NCBI GenBank assembly: GCA_026874595.1
Contig: JAPPUL010000068.1
Location: forward strand, 1,563,001-1,627,000
DNA: 64,000 nucleotides
From: Sipunculus nudus
Lineage: Eukaryota > Annelida > Sipuncula > Golfingiida > Sipunculidae
Direction of reading: 5' to 3'
Both the position numbers and the translations under genes were made by a program. This document shows, in pieces, positions 54,570-63,995 of this stretch (within the stretch, counting starts at the first letter, position 1; each line of letters starts with the position of its first letter). The notes under the pieces are model-generated. The model was not told the DNA's origin, made no database searches, and worked only from the letters and a program-made list of their open reading frames with translations.

Positions 54570-56156
54570 ATGGCTCGTGGATATATAATGTTGATATTAC
54601 ATGCACACCTGCCCTATGTAAGACATCCTGAATATGCAGATTTTCTTGAAGAGGATTGGTTTTACGAGGCAATGACGGAAACGTATCTTCCGCTATTAAT
54701 GGTATTTGATGGGCTTATAAGGGATGGTATAGATTTTCGGATAACAATGTCCTTAACGCCTTCTTTGACTAATATGTTAGCAGATAAACTACTACAAGAT
54801 CGCTATGAAAAGCATCTAAATAATCTAGTTGAGTTATCAAATAAAGAGATTAATAGGACAAAGGAGAGCCAATCGTTTCAAGAGACGGCTTTAATGTATA
54901 ATAAAAAGTTTAGAAGCTGCCATGAGTTGTTTGTAAACCGTTATGGCAAAAACTTGATACAAGCGTTTAAAGAGTTGCAAGATCGTGGTAATTTGGAGAT
55001 AGTAACTTGTGGGGCAACACATGGTTTCATGCCGTTAATGAGCATAAATCCAAATGCCGTGAATGCTCAGATAGGGATAGCCTGCGATTCGTATAAGAGA
55101 TTTTTCTTGAGAGAGCCAAGAGGCATATGGAATGGGGAGTGTGGGTATTATCCTGGACTTGAGGAGCATTTGCAACGACATGGAATAAGATACTTTTTTG
55201 TTGAAACACATGGGCTTTTATATGCGGATAAAAGGCCACGATATGGTGTATTTGCGCCGATGTACTGCCCTAACAACGTAGCCTATTTTGGCCGAGATAC
55301 GGAGAGTGGGCAGGCGGTATGGAGTTCGAAGACGGGCTATCCTGGAGATTATAATTATCGTGAATTTTATAGAGACATAGGTTATGATCTTGATTTGGAC
55401 TATATAAGGCCTTATATACATGAAAACGATCTTAGGATAATGACAGGGATAAAATATTATAGGATAACGGGGGATGGTAATGAAAAGGAGCCATATGATC
55501 ATATAAAAGCGCTTGAGGTTGCCAAAGGGCATGCATCTAACTTTTTATATAATAGGAAGGAACAAATAAAACATCTAAGTACGCTTATGGATAGAGAACC
55601 TTTAGTGGTAGCGCCATATGATGCAGAATTATTTGGGCATTGGTGGTACGAAGGGCCATATTTTATAGATTATTTTCTAAGGGAGCTATCAAAGCAAGAT
55701 GAAGTTGAGGGGATAACGCCTTCTGAGTATCTTTTAAAATATCCAAAGAATCAAGTATCGCGGCCTTCATTTTCAAGTTGGGGTAACAAAGGCTATTCAG
55801 AGGTGTGGTTAAACGAAACAAATGATTGGCTCTATCGGCACTTACACAAATGTGCAGATTTGATGGTAGAAGCAGTAAAGAATTACAAAGGGCGAAAGAT
55901 AACGGATTTAGAGGATAGAGCATTAAAGCAGCTGGCAAGAGAACTTTTGCTTGCACAAAGTAGCGACTGGGCATTTATAATGACGGCAAAGACAACGGTT
56001 GAATATGCAGTACGGCGGACAAGACAACATATAAACACCTTTTTAAAGTTGCACAATGCCCTTATAAATGGGAAAGTAAACGAAGCAGAATTAAGAGAGA
56101 TAGAGGGATTAGATAATATATTTCCTGAAATAGATTATAATCATTATTCACTATGA
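54570..56156 (+). CDS. GH57 family 1,4-alpha-glucan branching enzyme-like
   Basis: Glycoside hydrolase family 57 (DUF1957 group), which makes branches in glycogen-like polymers. The five conserved regions can be followed: LHAHLPYVRHPE at the N-terminus, GATHGFMPLM, GIWNGECGYYPGLEEHL with the nucleophile Glu (about 193), APYDAELFGHWWYEGPYF with the acid/base Asp, and the helical C-terminal SSDWAFIMTAKTTVEYA. Length 528 aa matches bacterial GH57 branching enzymes. It stands alone, with no glycogen genes adjacent. Confidence 0.92.
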   Translation: MARGYIMLILHAHLPYVRHPEYADFLEEDWFYEAMTETYLPLLMVFDGLIRDGIDFRITMSLTPSLTNMLADKLLQDRYEKHLNNLVELSNKEINRTKESQSFQETALMYNKKFRSCHELFVNRYGKNLIQAFKELQDRGNLEIVTCGATHGFMPLMSINPNAVNAQIGIACDSYKRFFLREPRGIWNGECGYYPGLEEHLQRHGIRYFFVETHGLLYADKRPRYGVFAPMYCPNNVAYFGRDTESGQAVWSSKTGYPGDYNYREFYRDIGYDLDLDYIRPYIHENDLRIMTGIKYYRITGDGNEKEPYDHIKALEVAKGHASNFLYNRKEQIKHLSTLMDREPLVVAPYDAELFGHWWYEGPYFIDYFLRELSKQDEVEGITPSEYLLKYPKNQVSRPSFSSWGNKGYSEVWLNETNDWLYRHLHKCADLMVEAVKNYKGRKITDLEDRALKQLARELLLAQSSDWAFIMTAKTTVEYAVRRTRQHINTFLKLHNALINGKVNEAELREIEGLDNIFPEIDYNHYSL

Positions 56157-56276
56157 TTAATGTGTTTACAATCTGTGGTATAAAAAATGGTAAATCATGA
56201 TTAAATGTTTTATGATTGTTATAATTATAATGAACTTTGTATAAAAGTTGGAATTAAGTTAAGTAAGGATTAATAT

Positions 56277-56310
56277 AATAGAATATATATAATAGAATAT
56301 ATATAATAGA
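56277..56310. repeat. 14-bp AT-rich tandem repeat before the HDOD gene
   Basis: aatagaatatatat is present about 2.5 times in the 247-base gap between the GH57 and HDOD genes; nothing else is seen there. Confidence 0.85.
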
Positions 56311-56403
56311 ATTAATACAATATATTTATTAAATTATGTGTCGAGAAAATATGAATATTGAATAGATAATAATGGTTATAAAAGTAAACGTTTAGGATTA
56401 ATT

Positions 56404-57282
56404 ATGTCAAGACTAAATAGAAGAATATCAAAGTGTGTAGAGTCCTTACCAAGCTTGCCAACGAGCGTACAAAAGATAATGGAAGTGACACAAGATCCTT
56501 ATGTAAAGCCAGCGATATTAAACCGGGTAATAAGCTTAGATCCAGTATTAACAGGACGCGTATTACAGCTTGTAAACTCAGCATATTATTCTTTGTCAAC
56601 GAAGGTAACATCGGTAGTAAAGGCAATAATCCTGCTTGGAGTAAATACAATAAGAAATCTTGCATTAAGTAGTGTATTAGTACCCTTTGTCCAGGCTGCA
56701 GGAGCAACATCAGAACGCTGGATGGTATTAAACGGAGATAATTATTGGATACACTCACTTGGGGTTGGGGTTACCTCAAAACTTATAGCAAAGGCTTATG
56801 GAGTGCCTAAAGATCTTATAGAGGGGTATTTTGTAGCTGGGATGTTGCATGACATAGGAAAGGTTATATTAGATCTAACTTTGAAGGAGGAATATCTTGG
56901 AGTAATAGAGCAATCAGAAGATGATGGGATATCGCTGATAGCAGGGGAGTCCCAGACACTTGGAGTTGATCATACGGGAGTTGGACTTTTGGTTGCTGAA
57001 CGATGGGGTCTTTCAAATGAGATTAAGGAAGGAATATTGTATCATCATACACCACGGGAGTGTAGCAATGATTATAAGCCTATAGTATATGCGACATATA
57101 TTGCTAATAAGTTTTGCAATAATGAACAGATAGGTTTAAGTGGCAATACTCACAAAAGCCCTATAGATCCTGATATATTAGAGTATATGAAAACAGATAT
57201 AACTTATTTGCATGAGCATCGCGCAGTAATTGATAAAGAGATCAAGAAGGCCTCGATTTTCATGAAACTTGAGGAATATTAA
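56404..57282 (+). CDS. HDOD-domain signalling protein
   Basis: HDOD proteins are stand-alone output domains in bacterial signalling. The domain fills nearly the whole protein: VESLPSLPTSVQKIMEVTQD, RVISLDPVLTGRVLQLVNSAYY, SVVKAIILLGVNTIRNLALS, and MLHDIGKVILDL with an HD pair. ILYHHTPREC is a further histidine motif. Length 292 aa is typical. There is no REC or GGDEF partner domain and no obvious signalling neighbour. Confidence 0.9.
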   Translation: MSRLNRRISKCVESLPSLPTSVQKIMEVTQDPYVKPAILNRVISLDPVLTGRVLQLVNSAYYSLSTKVTSVVKAIILLGVNTIRNLALSSVLVPFVQAAGATSERWMVLNGDNYWIHSLGVGVTSKLIAKAYGVPKDLIEGYFVAGMLHDIGKVILDLTLKEEYLGVIEQSEDDGISLIAGESQTLGVDHTGVGLLVAERWGLSNEIKEGILYHHTPRECSNDYKPIVYATYIANKFCNNEQIGLSGNTHKSPIDPDILEYMKTDITYLHEHRAVIDKEIKKASIFMKLEEY

Positions 57283-57421
57283 TAATTTATATATGTGCTA
57301 TATAATATAGTTTGAAAAAGCTTCTTATAAGCGTTAGACTTTGTAATACAAAGATTTATGATGGGTGTTTATTAGTTGTGTTTTATAGCATATAAAATAG
57401 ATAATTAAGAAGGTATTAAAT

Positions 57422-58435
57422 ATGATAGTACGATTTTGGGGGGTACGTGGTTCAGTTCCAACTCCGGGACCATATTCAGTTAAATATGGTGGTAATACAG
57501 CTTGTATAGAAGTGCGAGGCGACAATGGAGAGCTTCTTATAGTAGATGCTGGTACAGGGCTTCGTGAACTTGGTAATAGTTTACTTGCAAATAATTTAAA
57601 TAATGATGCTTTAAATATAAGTATATTGCTAACTCATACGCACTGGGACCATATTCAAGGGTTCCCATTCTTCGCGCCAGCTTTTATACCATCAACAAAG
57701 ATAACTTTTCTAGGACCTGTTAGCGCTGTTGGTAAAACATTGCAAGAGATAGTGGCAGGACAAATGTCATATTCCTACTTTCCAATTAATCTAAAAGAAC
57801 TTCGTGGCACAATAGAGTTTAAGGAACTACAAGGAGATCAGAGTTTGGAGATTGGCCCTTTTAATATTACAACATGTTATCTTAATCATCCGATATTATG
57901 TTTGGGATATAGAATAAATTATGGAGATAAGACAGTTGTAACATTATATGATAGTGAACCTTATCGTAATATATTTTTCTCGGATAAAGAGGAGGATGAA
58001 GTTAAAGGGAATAAAGATGGGGCTGGGAGTGCAGATACGGAAGATGATCTAGATGATATATTTTCGGATGAGTTTGATGTTGATGATGATATGGTAGAGG
58101 ATGCATTTGCTGAGGCTGAGGAGTGTGTTAGGATGCAAAATCAAAAGATTATAGATTTTGCTATGAACAGCGATTTTTTAATACATGATGCTCAATACAC
58201 AGAGGAGGAATATAAGACAAAACTTGGTTGGGGACATAGTTCTATGGAGTATGCTCTTGATAGTGCTTTGAAGACTAATTGTCAAAAAATAGCGTTATTT
58301 CATCATGACCCTATGAGAACGGATGATCAACTTGATGAGCTTGCAGAAGGTCTTTCTAAGAGAATAAAATCACAAAATCCTACTAAAGATGTAAAAGTAT
58401 TTTTTGCAAGAGAACGTCTTGAAGTAGAGATATAA
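57422..58435 (+). CDS. MBL-fold metallohydrolase with an acidic insert
   Basis: Metallo-beta-lactamase fold enzyme of the type often beside signalling proteins. The N-terminus MIVRFWGVRGSVPTPGP and YGGNTACIEVRG are subgroup markers. The metal motif is THTHWDHIQGFPFF at about residues 75-88. Further ligands are in TLYDSEPY, IHDAQYTEEE, GWGHSSMEYA and FHHDPMRTDD. Between the TLYDSEPY and IHDAQY blocks is an inserted Asp/Glu-rich stretch of about 45 residues. It follows the HDOD gene by 139 bases; a shared role is possible but unproven. Confidence 0.88.
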   Translation: MIVRFWGVRGSVPTPGPYSVKYGGNTACIEVRGDNGELLIVDAGTGLRELGNSLLANNLNNDALNISILLTHTHWDHIQGFPFFAPAFIPSTKITFLGPVSAVGKTLQEIVAGQMSYSYFPINLKELRGTIEFKELQGDQSLEIGPFNITTCYLNHPILCLGYRINYGDKTVVTLYDSEPYRNIFFSDKEEDEVKGNKDGAGSADTEDDLDDIFSDEFDVDDDMVEDAFAEAEECVRMQNQKIIDFAMNSDFLIHDAQYTEEEYKTKLGWGHSSMEYALDSALKTNCQKIALFHHDPMRTDDQLDELAEGLSKRIKSQNPTKDVKVFFARERLEVEI

Positions 58436-58490
58436 CTTTAATTTGTTTAAGATAGCCTTCAGTTTGGATTAAATAATATGATTACTATTT

Positions 58491-59435
58491 TTAAGAGAGA
58501 CAATTGCGTGCTTCTTTAAGTATGTCTTTAGCTCCTTTGGATATAAGATGCACTGCAGCCTTTTGCCCGATTTTTTGCGGGTCATTAATTGGTCCTTTAA
58601 TGGAAGTATGTAAATATTTCTTACCATCGATAGATAAAACGCAAGCGTCAAGGCAAAGCTTTTTCCCTTTAATATATGCATAAGCCGCTATTGGAGCTTG
58701 ACAACCGCCTTCTAAATCGCTCATAAAAGCCCTCTCAGCGCTAAGGCAAGTTTGACTTTCTAAGTCGTTAATGCCTTTAATTAAATCTTTAATAAATAAA
58801 TCTTTGGTTCTACATTCAATGCCAACAGCACCCTGCCCCACTGCGGGAATACAAATGTCTTTAGTAATAATCTCTTTTATAAGATGCTCCAAATTTAGTC
58901 TTTTGACGCCGGCATAAGCTAATATAATACCATCAAGATTATCTTTTTCCATTGTCTTGATACGGGTTTTTATATTACCACGAATATTAATAAAGCTTAG
59001 GTTATTAAAATGTCTTTTTAGCTGGCTCTGACGTCTAATACTACCAGTCCCGATAATAGCAGATTGACTTTTGGGTATAGACGAAATACTTGTAAAACGA
59101 TTAGAAATGAAAACATCCTGAGGGTTTTCTCTTTTACAAATAGCAAATATTTCAAGTCCCGGAGGAATGGAAGTAGGGACATCTTTCATGCTGTGAACCG
59201 CAATATCAGCATCAGAGCTAATTAGAGCCTCTTCAAGCTCCTTAACAAAAAGCCCCTCACCGCCAATCTTATTAATAGAGTAGTTAATAAACTTATCAGC
59301 CTTTGTTTTTATAACTTTTATACTTACTTCGATGTTAGAATACTTTTGTAAGAGCCAGTCTTTAACCATATTAGCCTGAGCAAGGGCAAGAGCCGAACCA
59401 CGTGTTGCAATTATTATGTGTTTATTATTTCCCAT
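58491..59435 (-). CDS. hemC: Hydroxymethylbilane synthase (porphobilinogen deaminase)
   Basis: Polymerises four porphobilinogens in heme synthesis. Motifs: RGSALALAQANMVKD at the N-terminus, VHSMKDVPT, GTGSIRRQSQL, NIRGNIKTRI and the dipyrromethane cofactor Cys in LEGGCQAPIAAYA at about residue 241. Length 314 aa is normal. No hemA or hemD lies next to it. It supports endogenous heme synthesis, consistent with the b-type cytochrome in this window. Confidence 0.96.
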   Translation of the reverse strand: MGNNKHIIIATRGSALALAQANMVKDWLLQKYSNIEVSIKVIKTKADKFINYSINKIGGEGLFVKELEEALISSDADIAVHSMKDVPTSIPPGLEIFAICKRENPQDVFISNRFTSISSIPKSQSAIIGTGSIRRQSQLKRHFNNLSFINIRGNIKTRIKTMEKDNLDGIILAYAGVKRLNLEHLIKEIITKDICIPAVGQGAVGIECRTKDLFIKDLIKGINDLESQTCLSAERAFMSDLEGGCQAPIAAYAYIKGKKLCLDACVLSIDGKKYLHTSIKGPINDPQKIGQKAAVHLISKGAKDILKEARNCLS

Positions 59436-59512
59436 TTATTCTTCTTCTATATATTCCTTTATTATTCCTCTTTTTTTGAATAATATAATTGTTATTTGTA
59501 TTGTAAATATAG

Positions 59513-60037
59513 TTATCGAAACTTTGCAAGCCATTGTAAATATTGCTTTTCAAAGTCCTCAACAGAGCTTATAGCTTTAAGTAGAGGTTTTTTATTATGT
59601 TTGTCAAACTTGTTATCAATAAAACCTTTTTCGGCAATAATCTTGCTCCAACCCTCGTTTAGATAAGCAAAAATGTTGCGTTTAAATTGCCAAGCATAAG
59701 CAAGTTCAGATAGAGTACCGGCACCGCCTCCGATGGCAACAACAAGGTCGGCAGCCAAAATATTAATCATATTGCGAGCATAACCAATACCAGAAGGGAT
59801 AACGAAATCAGAATAAGGATGAGCATCTTCTAAGCAGACATTTGGAGTAATAGATAAAACGGTACCGTCCTCACTTTTGGCGCCCTTAGCGGCAGCCTCC
59901 ATAACGCCCCCTTGTCCACCAGTTATTAGTAAAGCCTTACTTAAAGCGATTATTTTACCTGTCTTAAACGCAATGTCGTAACTTTCTTTACTGGCAACAG
60001 AATCACCAATAACAACAATTTGAGTTTGTCGAATCAT
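59513..60037 (-). CDS. LOG-family (TIGR00725-like) nucleotide-binding protein
   Basis: Lysine-decarboxylase-like/LOG Rossmann protein, related to enzymes that split nucleoside 5'-monophosphates. Motifs: VVIGDSVASKE at the start, ITGGQGGVMEAAAKGAK, YARNMINILAADLVVAIGG and GGAGTLSELAYAWQ. I chose the ATG giving MIRQTQIVV; a TTG six codons upstream also exists but is less likely. About 174 residues. Biochemical role unknown. Confidence 0.83.
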   Translation of the reverse strand: MIRQTQIVVIGDSVASKESYDIAFKTGKIIALSKALLITGGQGGVMEAAAKGAKSEDGTVLSITPNVCLEDAHPYSDFVIPSGIGYARNMINILAADLVVAIGGGAGTLSELAYAWQFKRNIFAYLNEGWSKIIAEKGFIDNKFDKHNKKPLLKAISSVEDFEKQYLQWLAKFR

Positions 60038-60068
60038 AATAAAGTTTAACACCAACCATAAAAAGTTT

Positions 60069-60160
60069 AAAAGAGTAATAAAGCGTAGTAAAATATAATT
60101 AAAGGGTTATATTAGGTTTATTATAATAATTAAAATTAATTATATGTAGGAGTGAACACA
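60069..60160 (+). promoter_or_regulatory. Shared 92-nt promoter/leader of the tandem GLUG pair, copy A
   Basis: The sequence differs from 61322-61413 at a single position. It contains several TATAAT-like boxes and ends with taggag eight bases before the start codon. Being conserved far better than the coding regions, it probably carries promoter or regulatory function. Confidence 0.65.
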
Positions 60161-61279
60161 ATGAAAAATAAAAGTATAGTAGTGCTTATTTTGAGTAGTC
60201 TTGTGGTTTTTGCGGGCTGTGGAAATGACATGTCAAACACGGGAGGAGAAGGCAGCGGTCAAACTAGCTGTAATATTTCTATAGCTAACTATAAAGCGTT
60301 TGACAAAATAAGAGAAAACTTGTCTTGTAATTACACGCTTACAGCAAATATTGACTTTGAAATGAGAACAGACTTTGAGCCAATAGGAACTGAAAACAAA
60401 CCTTTTACAGGAGTGCTAGACGGAGCAGGACATACCATAAAAAACGTTACAATTGATAAGAGCAAGGTTAACGATGTAGGAGTAATTGGCTTTGCAGAAG
60501 GGGCTAGTATTAAAAACCTCACCTTTGAAGATGTATCAATTACAAGTAAAGAGAATCACCGTACGGGTGTTATAGGAACAAACAATGGTACAATAAGCAA
60601 TGTCTATGTAAAGAGCGGCACTATTAAAGGTCATGAAGGTAATAGTTATTATGTCGGAGGACTTGTTGGGAGCAATAGTGGGACTATAGAAAACTCTTAT
60701 TCAGCTGCTACTGTTACTGGTAATACCAATGTAGGCGGTCTTGTTGGTCAGAACTTCGGGATTATAGAAAACTCATATGCAACGGGAAAGGTTAATGGTC
60801 CTAATTATGTAGGCGGTCTTGTTGGAACAAATGGTGGAATAAATGCTGGGACTATAGAAAACTCATATGCAACGGGAAAGGTTAATGGTACTACTTCTAC
60901 TGCAGGCGGTCTTGCTGGATCTAACTCAAGTAATAGCAGTATAAAAAACTCATATGCAACGGGAGAGGTTACTGGAACAAACCCAAGTGCACCTGGTCAT
61001 GATAATACTTCTGTAGGCGGTCTTGTTGAATCAAATAGTGGGACTATAGAAAACAGCTACTATGACAAAGATGGCACAAAGCAAACGGATACAGAAGATA
61101 AGGGTATAGGAGTAAGCAAGGGGACTAATATCGTAAAAAGAGATAATAAGTACTATGATACTCTAGAGACGCCTTCTGATGACAACGACGATGTTGAGAT
61201 ATTCAAAGGCTGGGACTTTGTAAGTGTATGGGTTTTTACAGAAAGACAGTGGCCAAAGCTTGCATGGCAAACGAATTAA
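60161..61279 (+). CDS. GLUG-repeat lipoprotein, tandem pair member A
   Basis: Signal peptide with lipobox LVVFAGC (Cys20). Residues about 50-160 form the beta-helix lead-in (FEPIGTENKPFTGVLDGAGH and IKNVTI). About five GLUG repeats follow (GGLVGSNSGTIENSYSAATV, GGLVGQNFG, GGLVGTNGG, GGLAGSNSS, GGLVESNSG). The C-terminal block FKGWDFVSVWVF...WPKL recurs in member B. I placed the start at the ATG eight bases after taggag rather than the GTG that overlaps it. Probably a surface adhesin-like protein. Confidence 0.85.
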   Translation: MKNKSIVVLILSSLVVFAGCGNDMSNTGGEGSGQTSCNISIANYKAFDKIRENLSCNYTLTANIDFEMRTDFEPIGTENKPFTGVLDGAGHTIKNVTIDKSKVNDVGVIGFAEGASIKNLTFEDVSITSKENHRTGVIGTNNGTISNVYVKSGTIKGHEGNSYYVGGLVGSNSGTIENSYSAATVTGNTNVGGLVGQNFGIIENSYATGKVNGPNYVGGLVGTNGGINAGTIENSYATGKVNGTTSTAGGLAGSNSSNSSIKNSYATGEVTGTNPSAPGHDNTSVGGLVESNSGTIENSYYDKDGTKQTDTEDKGIGVSKGTNIVKRDNKYYDTLETPSDDNDDVEIFKGWDFVSVWVFTERQWPKLAWQTN

Positions 61280-61321
61280 CCTTTAAGTATCGGGCGATAA
61301 GAAAGTGTAGCACTAATCATA

Positions 61322-61413
61322 AAAAGAGTAGTAAAGCGTAGTAAAATATAATTAAAGGGTTATATTAGGTTTATTATAATAATTAAAATTAATTATATGT
61401 AGGAGTGAACACA
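61322..61413 (+). promoter_or_regulatory. Shared 92-nt promoter/leader of the tandem GLUG pair, copy B
   Basis: Second copy of the leader, one base different from copy A. The start codon after it is TTG where copy A has ATG. Confidence 0.65.
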
Positions 61414-62541
61414 TTGCAAAACAAAAGTCTAGTTATGCTTATTGTGTTTACTGTTGTCATGACTTTAGGCTTTAATGGGTGTAGTAACGATGGGGTAGGG
61501 AAGGGCACGAATGTCGGTACGAATGACAGCACGAATCGCGACACAAGTAAAGATCCTTGCAGTGAGGTGGCGATTAAGGTAGGCACGTATCCTGAATTTG
61601 ACAAAATAAGAGAAAACTTGTCTTGTAATTACACGCTTACAGCAGATATTGACTTTGAAATGAGAACAGACTTCAAGCCGATAGGAACTCAAGCCGAGCC
61701 ATTCACAGGAGTGCTAGACGGAGCAGGACATACCATAAAAAACGTTAAAATTGAGAAGGAAACTTCTTCTTATGTAGGAGTAATTGGCTTTGCCGATGGA
61801 GCAACCATTAAGAAGTTTGTTGTTGAAAATGTAGCTATTAAAGGTAAGGATAGGGTAGGGTTTATAGGTCGTATGGATGGTGGAACAATAAGTGAGGTCC
61901 GTGTAATAAACGCTTATATAGATGCAAAGGGCTCTTACGTAGGAGGACTTGTTGGGGAGAACGGGGGCACTATAAAAAACTCATATGCAAGAGGTCTGGT
62001 TAGTGCTTCTGTTTTTTTTAATGTAGGAGGACTTGTTGGGGAGAATGGAGGTTCTATAAAAAACTCATATGCAAGAGGTCTGGTTAGAGGTTTTTTTAAT
62101 GTAGGAGGACTTGTTGGGGAGAATGGGGGCACTATAAAAAGCTCATATGCAAGTGGTCTGGTTACAGGTTCTAAAGTAGGAGGACTTGTAGGCAATAACG
62201 GGGGCACTATAAAAAACTCATATGCAACCGTTGCTATAGGGGCTAAAGATGTAGGAGGGGGGCTTGCTGGTCGTAGGAGTAAGGGTAGTATTATAACAAA
62301 CAGCTATTTTGATAAAGGAACTAGTATCCGAACTGCTGGTGTTGGTGATGGTGCTAATGTCCAAGTAATAGGAGTAAGCAAGGGGGCTAATATCGTAAAA
62401 AGAGATAATGAGTACTATGATACTCTAGGGACGCCTTTTGAGGATGGCGATGATGTTGAGATATTCAAGGGGTGGGATTTTGCAAGTGTATGGGTTTTTG
62501 AAGCTGGCGCATGGCCTAAACTTTTATGGCAAACGAATTAA
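61414..62541 (+). CDS. GLUG-repeat lipoprotein, tandem pair member B
   Basis: Lipobox LGFNGC (Cys23 from the TTG). The N-terminal beta-helix block is nearly that of member A (YTLTADIDFEMRTDF, LDGAGHTIKNV). Four GLUG repeats are nearly identical even as DNA (units of about 75-84 bases starting with gtaggaggacttgt). T8 (62012-62019) and T7 (62091-62097) runs fall between units. The start is probably the TTG at the position of member A's ATG, with aggag eight bases before; an overlapping GTG is less likely. The C-terminal block matches member A. Confidence 0.85.
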   Translation: MQNKSLVMLIVFTVVMTLGFNGCSNDGVGKGTNVGTNDSTNRDTSKDPCSEVAIKVGTYPEFDKIRENLSCNYTLTADIDFEMRTDFKPIGTQAEPFTGVLDGAGHTIKNVKIEKETSSYVGVIGFADGATIKKFVVENVAIKGKDRVGFIGRMDGGTISEVRVINAYIDAKGSYVGGLVGENGGTIKNSYARGLVSASVFFNVGGLVGENGGSIKNSYARGLVRGFFNVGGLVGENGGTIKSSYASGLVTGSKVGGLVGNNGGTIKNSYATVAIGAKDVGGGLAGRRSKGSIITNSYFDKGTSIRTAGVGDGANVQVIGVSKGANIVKRDNEYYDTLGTPFEDGDDVEIFKGWDFASVWVFEAGAWPKLLWQTN

Positions 62542-62726
62542 CTCTTTAAGAGAGTGAATATGTTTTTAAGGTAGTGGCTTTTGGGGACATATCAGAATGA
62601 TAAGATAAGTAGTAATATAGTAGAGTTATAGCCTTTAGTTCATCAAGACAGTTGACATCCTGGGGTCTTTTTTGTAGTTTAATATAGCTTAAATAGGCAA
62701 ATCTAACCTTAAGGAGGAACAAAATA

Positions 62727-63995
62727 ATGGTATATGAAAAGGTTAAGGTACCGGATACGGGCCAAAAGATAAGGATGGGAGCAGATGGCAAGTTGAATGT
62801 ACCAGATAGACCGATAGTGGCATTTATAGAAGGGGATGGGACAGGTCCTGACATATGGAATGCATCGGTACGAGTATTTGATCATGCAGTTAAGAAAGCG
62901 TATGGAGGGAAGAAAAAGATAGAGTGGATGGAAGTATACGCAGGAGAGAAGTCGTGGAAGATGCATGGACAAACAGATGAGGGGTGGTTACCGCAGGAGA
63001 CATTAGATGTAATTAATGAGTATCTGGTGGCGATAAAGGGTCCGATGACAACGCCGATAGGGGGAGGAATAAGGTCAATAAACGTGGCATTGAGGCAGAA
63101 GCTAGACCTATATACGTGTTTAAGGCCGGTAAGATGGTTTACAGGCGTACCATCTCCGGTAAAAAGGCCATCAGATATAGACATGGTAATCTTCCGTGAA
63201 AATACAGAAGATATATACGCTGGGATAGAGTTCAAGGCGGGGACACCGGAGGCAGAGAAACTGCTAGCTTTTTTAAAGGAATTTAATTTAGATGGTAAGG
63301 TAAGATTTCCAAAGACAGCATCATTTGGGATAAAGCCGGTGTCAGAAGAAGGAACACATAGGATAGTAAAAGCAGCAATAAACTACGCAATAGCAAACAA
63401 CAGAAGTAGCGTGACCCTAGTGCACAAAGGGAACATAATGAAGTTTACAGAAGGCCATTTCATGAAATGGGGCTATGAGCTTGCCCAGAATGAGTATGGA
63501 GCAAAGCTTCTAGACGGTGGACCATGGTGCGTTATGAAGAATCCAAAAAGCGGTAAAGAGATAGTAATAAAGGACGTGATAGCGGATGCATTTTTGCAAC
63601 AGATATTAACAAGGCCAGCAGAATATAGCGTTATAGCGACAATGAACTTGAACGGAGACTATATATCAGATGCGCTTGCAGCGGAGGTAGGTGGTATAGG
63701 GATAGCGCCTGGAGCGAATATAAATTACAATACAGGACGAGCGATATTCGAGGCAACACACGGCACAGCCCCAAAATACGCAGGACAAGATAAAGTAAAC
63801 CCATCGTCAGTGATATTGTCAGGGGAGATGATGTTACGACACATGGGCTGGAACGAGGCAGCAGATTTAATAGTTAAAGGGCTTGAGGGAGCGATTGGGG
63901 CGAAGGTGGTAACCTATGATTTTGCACGTTTAATGGACAATGCAAAAGAGGTAAGCTGTTCTGCATTTGGGGATTGTATAAACGAGAACATGTAG
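62727..63995 (+). CDS. icd: Isocitrate dehydrogenase, NADP type
   Basis: TCA-cycle enzyme converting isocitrate to 2-oxoglutarate. Very similar in layout to the Escherichia coli enzyme: [29 protein letters not shown] with the phosphorylatable Ser at 117, [32 protein letters not shown] and [13 protein letters not shown], whose Lys-Tyr pair indicates NADP use. 422 residues, complete. A strong site (aaggaggaa) precedes the ATG. TTGACA at 62652 with TAGTTT 17 bases later may be its promoter. Confidence 0.97.
   Translation: MVYEKVKVPDTGQKIRMGADGKLNVPDRPIVAFIEGDGTGPDIWNASVRVFDHAVKKAYGGKKKIEWMEVYAGEKSWKMHGQTDEGWLPQETLDVINEYLVAIKGPMTTPIGGGIRSINVALRQKLDLYTCLRPVRWFTGVPSPVKRPSDIDMVIFRENTEDIYAGIEFKAGTPEAEKLLAFLKEFNLDGKVRFPKTASFGIKPVSEEGTHRIVKAAINYAIANNRSSVTLVHKGNIMKFTEGHFMKWGYELAQNEYGAKLLDGGPWCVMKNPKSGKEIVIKDVIADAFLQQILTRPAEYSVIATMNLNGDYISDALAAEVGGIGIAPGANINYNTGRAIFEATHGTAPKYAGQDKVNPSSVILSGEMMLRHMGWNEAADLIVKGLEGAIGAKVVTYDFARLMDNAKEVSCSAFGDCINENM

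Noticed and set aside
62640-62680. Intrinsic terminator after the second tandem GLUG gene
   Set aside because: AAGAC...GTCTT followed by T6 gives only a five-base stem; the same stretch also contains a TTGACA promoter box, so neither reading is secure.
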